Source: Parabacteroides massiliensis (lineage in GTDB: Bacteria > Bacteroidota > Bacteroidia > Bacteroidales > Tannerellaceae). Taken from it: 64,000 bases of DNA. The notes beneath the pieces are model-generated. The model searched no databases. It worked only from the letters and a program-made list of their open reading frames with translations, and had not been told where the DNA came from. Location: positions 1 through 64,000 of the forward strand of contig NZ_LT700191.1 in NCBI RefSeq assembly GCF_900155425.1, written 5' to 3'. Position 1 is the first letter of the stretch, and every line of letters starts with the position of its first letter. The position numbers were made by a program, and so were the translations under genes. Below, piece after piece: positions 62,875 through 64,000 of this stretch.

Positions 62875-63876
62875 ATGACACGGAAATTATATTTTACAAT
62901 TTTATCACTGCTCTTCGTCTCTGCAATTTATGCCCAATACGTTCCGGACGTGCTGGGCGATGGCTACCTGCGCCGGACCATTCAGATGCCGGATGATTAC
63001 GAGGGAAAAGTTGTCTGTACACTCGTCAAAAAGCCGCAACTTCCGGAAACCAAACAGGCTATCCTGTATATACACGGATATAACGACTACTTCTTCCAGA
63101 AGCAATTGGGCGACAGCGTGAATGCTCACGGATACAATTTTTATGCCATGGATCTCCGCAAGTACGGACGTTCGATCCTGCCGAACCAGGATCCTTTTTT
63201 CTGCAAAAGCCTGACGGAATATTTTGCTGACCTTGACACGGCCTTGGCCATTATCAGGGAGGAAGGGAACAGCAAAATACTGCTGATGGCGCATTCGACA
63301 GGTGGATTGATCACTCCTTACTATCTGAACAGCAAACAGGGAAAACTTCCTGTCGACGGATTGATATTGAACAGTCCTTTCCTGGACTGGAATTTCGGAT
63401 GGATGATGGAGAAGATCGTGATTCCGGTTGTTTCCTGCATAGGGAAACTGTTCCCCAACCTGACCGTACAGGGATACGGAGATGCTTCGTATGCCCACAG
63501 CCTGCTCAAACAGTTCAAAGGAGAATGGGTCTACAATACGGACTGGAAAATGATTAACGGCCATCCGAAAAAAGCCGGGTGGATAAATGCTATACAGGCA
63601 GCGCAAAAAAAAGTGCAGAAGGGGATCAGGCTGGATTGCCCGGTTCTGGTAATGTCGTCAGACAAGTCGTTCCCGGAAACGAAAGATTGGAATAATGAAT
63701 ATTTGTCTTCCGACATCGTACTGAACGTACATGATATTCAAAAATACGGGCAGAAACTGGGTAACGCTGTTACGCGCGATACCATACAGAACGGGATGCA
63801 TGACCTGATATTGTCCGAAAAAGACTCACGAGAACATACATACCGCTCGGTATTCAACTGGTTACAAAACAAATAA
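62875..63876 (+). CDS. Exported alpha/beta hydrolase (lysophospholipase-like)
   Basis: A 333-residue hydrolase with signal peptide (about 1-20). Nucleophile elbow AHSTGG carries the catalytic Ser, LYIHGYND is the oxyanion region, and the histidine is probably in NGMHDLILS, with an acidic residue near MSSDKS. The Hydrolase_4 (monoglyceride lipase/lysophospholipase) family is the best fit, so it may release fatty acids from glycerolipids. Its substrate is not proven. It is divergent from the phosphodiesterase gene. Confidence 0.85.
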   Translation: MTRKLYFTILSLLFVSAIYAQYVPDVLGDGYLRRTIQMPDDYEGKVVCTLVKKPQLPETKQAILYIHGYNDYFFQKQLGDSVNAHGYNFYAMDLRKYGRSILPNQDPFFCKSLTEYFADLDTALAIIREEGNSKILLMAHSTGGLITPYYLNSKQGKLPVDGLILNSPFLDWNFGWMMEKIVIPVVSCIGKLFPNLTVQGYGDASYAHSLLKQFKGEWVYNTDWKMINGHPKKAGWINAIQAAQKKVQKGIRLDCPVLVMSSDKSFPETKDWNNEYLSSDIVLNVHDIQKYGQKLGNAVTRDTIQNGMHDLILSEKDSREHTYRSVFNWLQNK

Positions 63877-63953
63877 ACATGGATGATATTTGTATTTTCA
63901 GAATGCTTATGCTTCTTTTTGATATAAGATATCGGGCTGTGAGTTTTAATCCT

Positions 63954-63961
63954 TACCTTTG
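63954..63961 (+). promoter_or_regulatory. Promoter of a gene running off the right edge (-7 element)
   Basis: TACCTTTG, followed by an ATG at 63984 (MKALQ...) that would begin a gene beyond the window. The other ATG at 63973 stops after four codons. Too little sequence to name the product. Confidence 0.4.
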
Positions 63962-64000
63962 TCCTCTCTAAAATGAATATGGAATGAAAGCCTTACAGAC

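Overview
This 64 kb window looks like a chromosomal segment of a gut Bacteroidales bacterium, most likely Parabacteroides or a close relative. The evidence is promoters of the Bacteroidetes type (TAnnTTTG at -7, often TTTG or TTG 19-21 bp upstream), a SusC/SusD pair under an ECF sigma/anti-sigma pair, a Ser-type sulfatase, a B12-dependent ribonucleotide reductase, and an arginine pathway whose carbamoyltransferase carries the Pro90 that marks the N-succinylornithine enzyme. I see no tRNA gene, insertion sequence, prophage or CRISPR array. The genus call is inference.

Layout. Positions 1-300 carry two tandem minus-strand promoters and a leader that resemble the start of an rRNA operon lying left of the window. 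Next come housekeeping and stress genes (DPS-like ferritin, hybrid-cluster protein, MscL, Map), an outer-membrane phospholipase A, a membrane-anchored MutS homologue and an M48 lipoprotein protease. From 8.3 to 12.9 kb lies the operon argR-GNAT-argG-argC-argD, with two ARG-box-like operators around its -10 region. A rhamnosidase-like enzyme, a coiled-coil/HTH protein, a DPP IV-type peptidase, an NlpE-like lipoprotein and an aminopeptidase C follow. From 21.2 to 30.8 kb proline and arginine metabolism resumes: proC, an oppositely oriented P5C dehydrogenase-proline dehydrogenase operon, a cupin regulator plus acyl-CoA synthetase that runs into proB-proA, then argF'. argB, argE and argH are not here.

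From 31.4 to 50.4 kb are envelope and lipid genes (acyl-CoA ligase, PagL-like deacylase, LpxL-like acyltransferase, glycosyltransferase, MarC, bactofilin, an MCE protein and a SPOR amidase), mixed with mtaB, folB, malQ, nrdJ and dnaA. The rpsF-rpsR-rplI operon follows. From 51.7 to 62.7 kb, all on the minus strand, is a nutrient-uptake locus: an alkaline-phosphatase-superfamily phosphodiesterase, ECF sigma, FecR anti-sigma, STN-domain SusC, SusD, a translationally coupled exported endonuclease/exonuclease/phosphatase protein, and a sulfatase. It contains no glycoside hydrolase, so a phosphoester-bearing substrate is a reasonable guess. An exported alpha/beta hydrolase ends the window.

The most unusual signals are non-coding. 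Several families of short inverted repeats sit exactly at gene ends and sometimes run into coding sequence (22.07, 27.41, 37.05, 38.02-38.12, 43.5 kb, plus a palindrome shared by 40.30 kb and the malQ coding region at 42.53 kb). There is also a 20-bp perfect hairpin at 40.72 kb, a 21-bp tandem repeat between the sigma and anti-sigma genes, and a possible small RNA unit upstream of susC.
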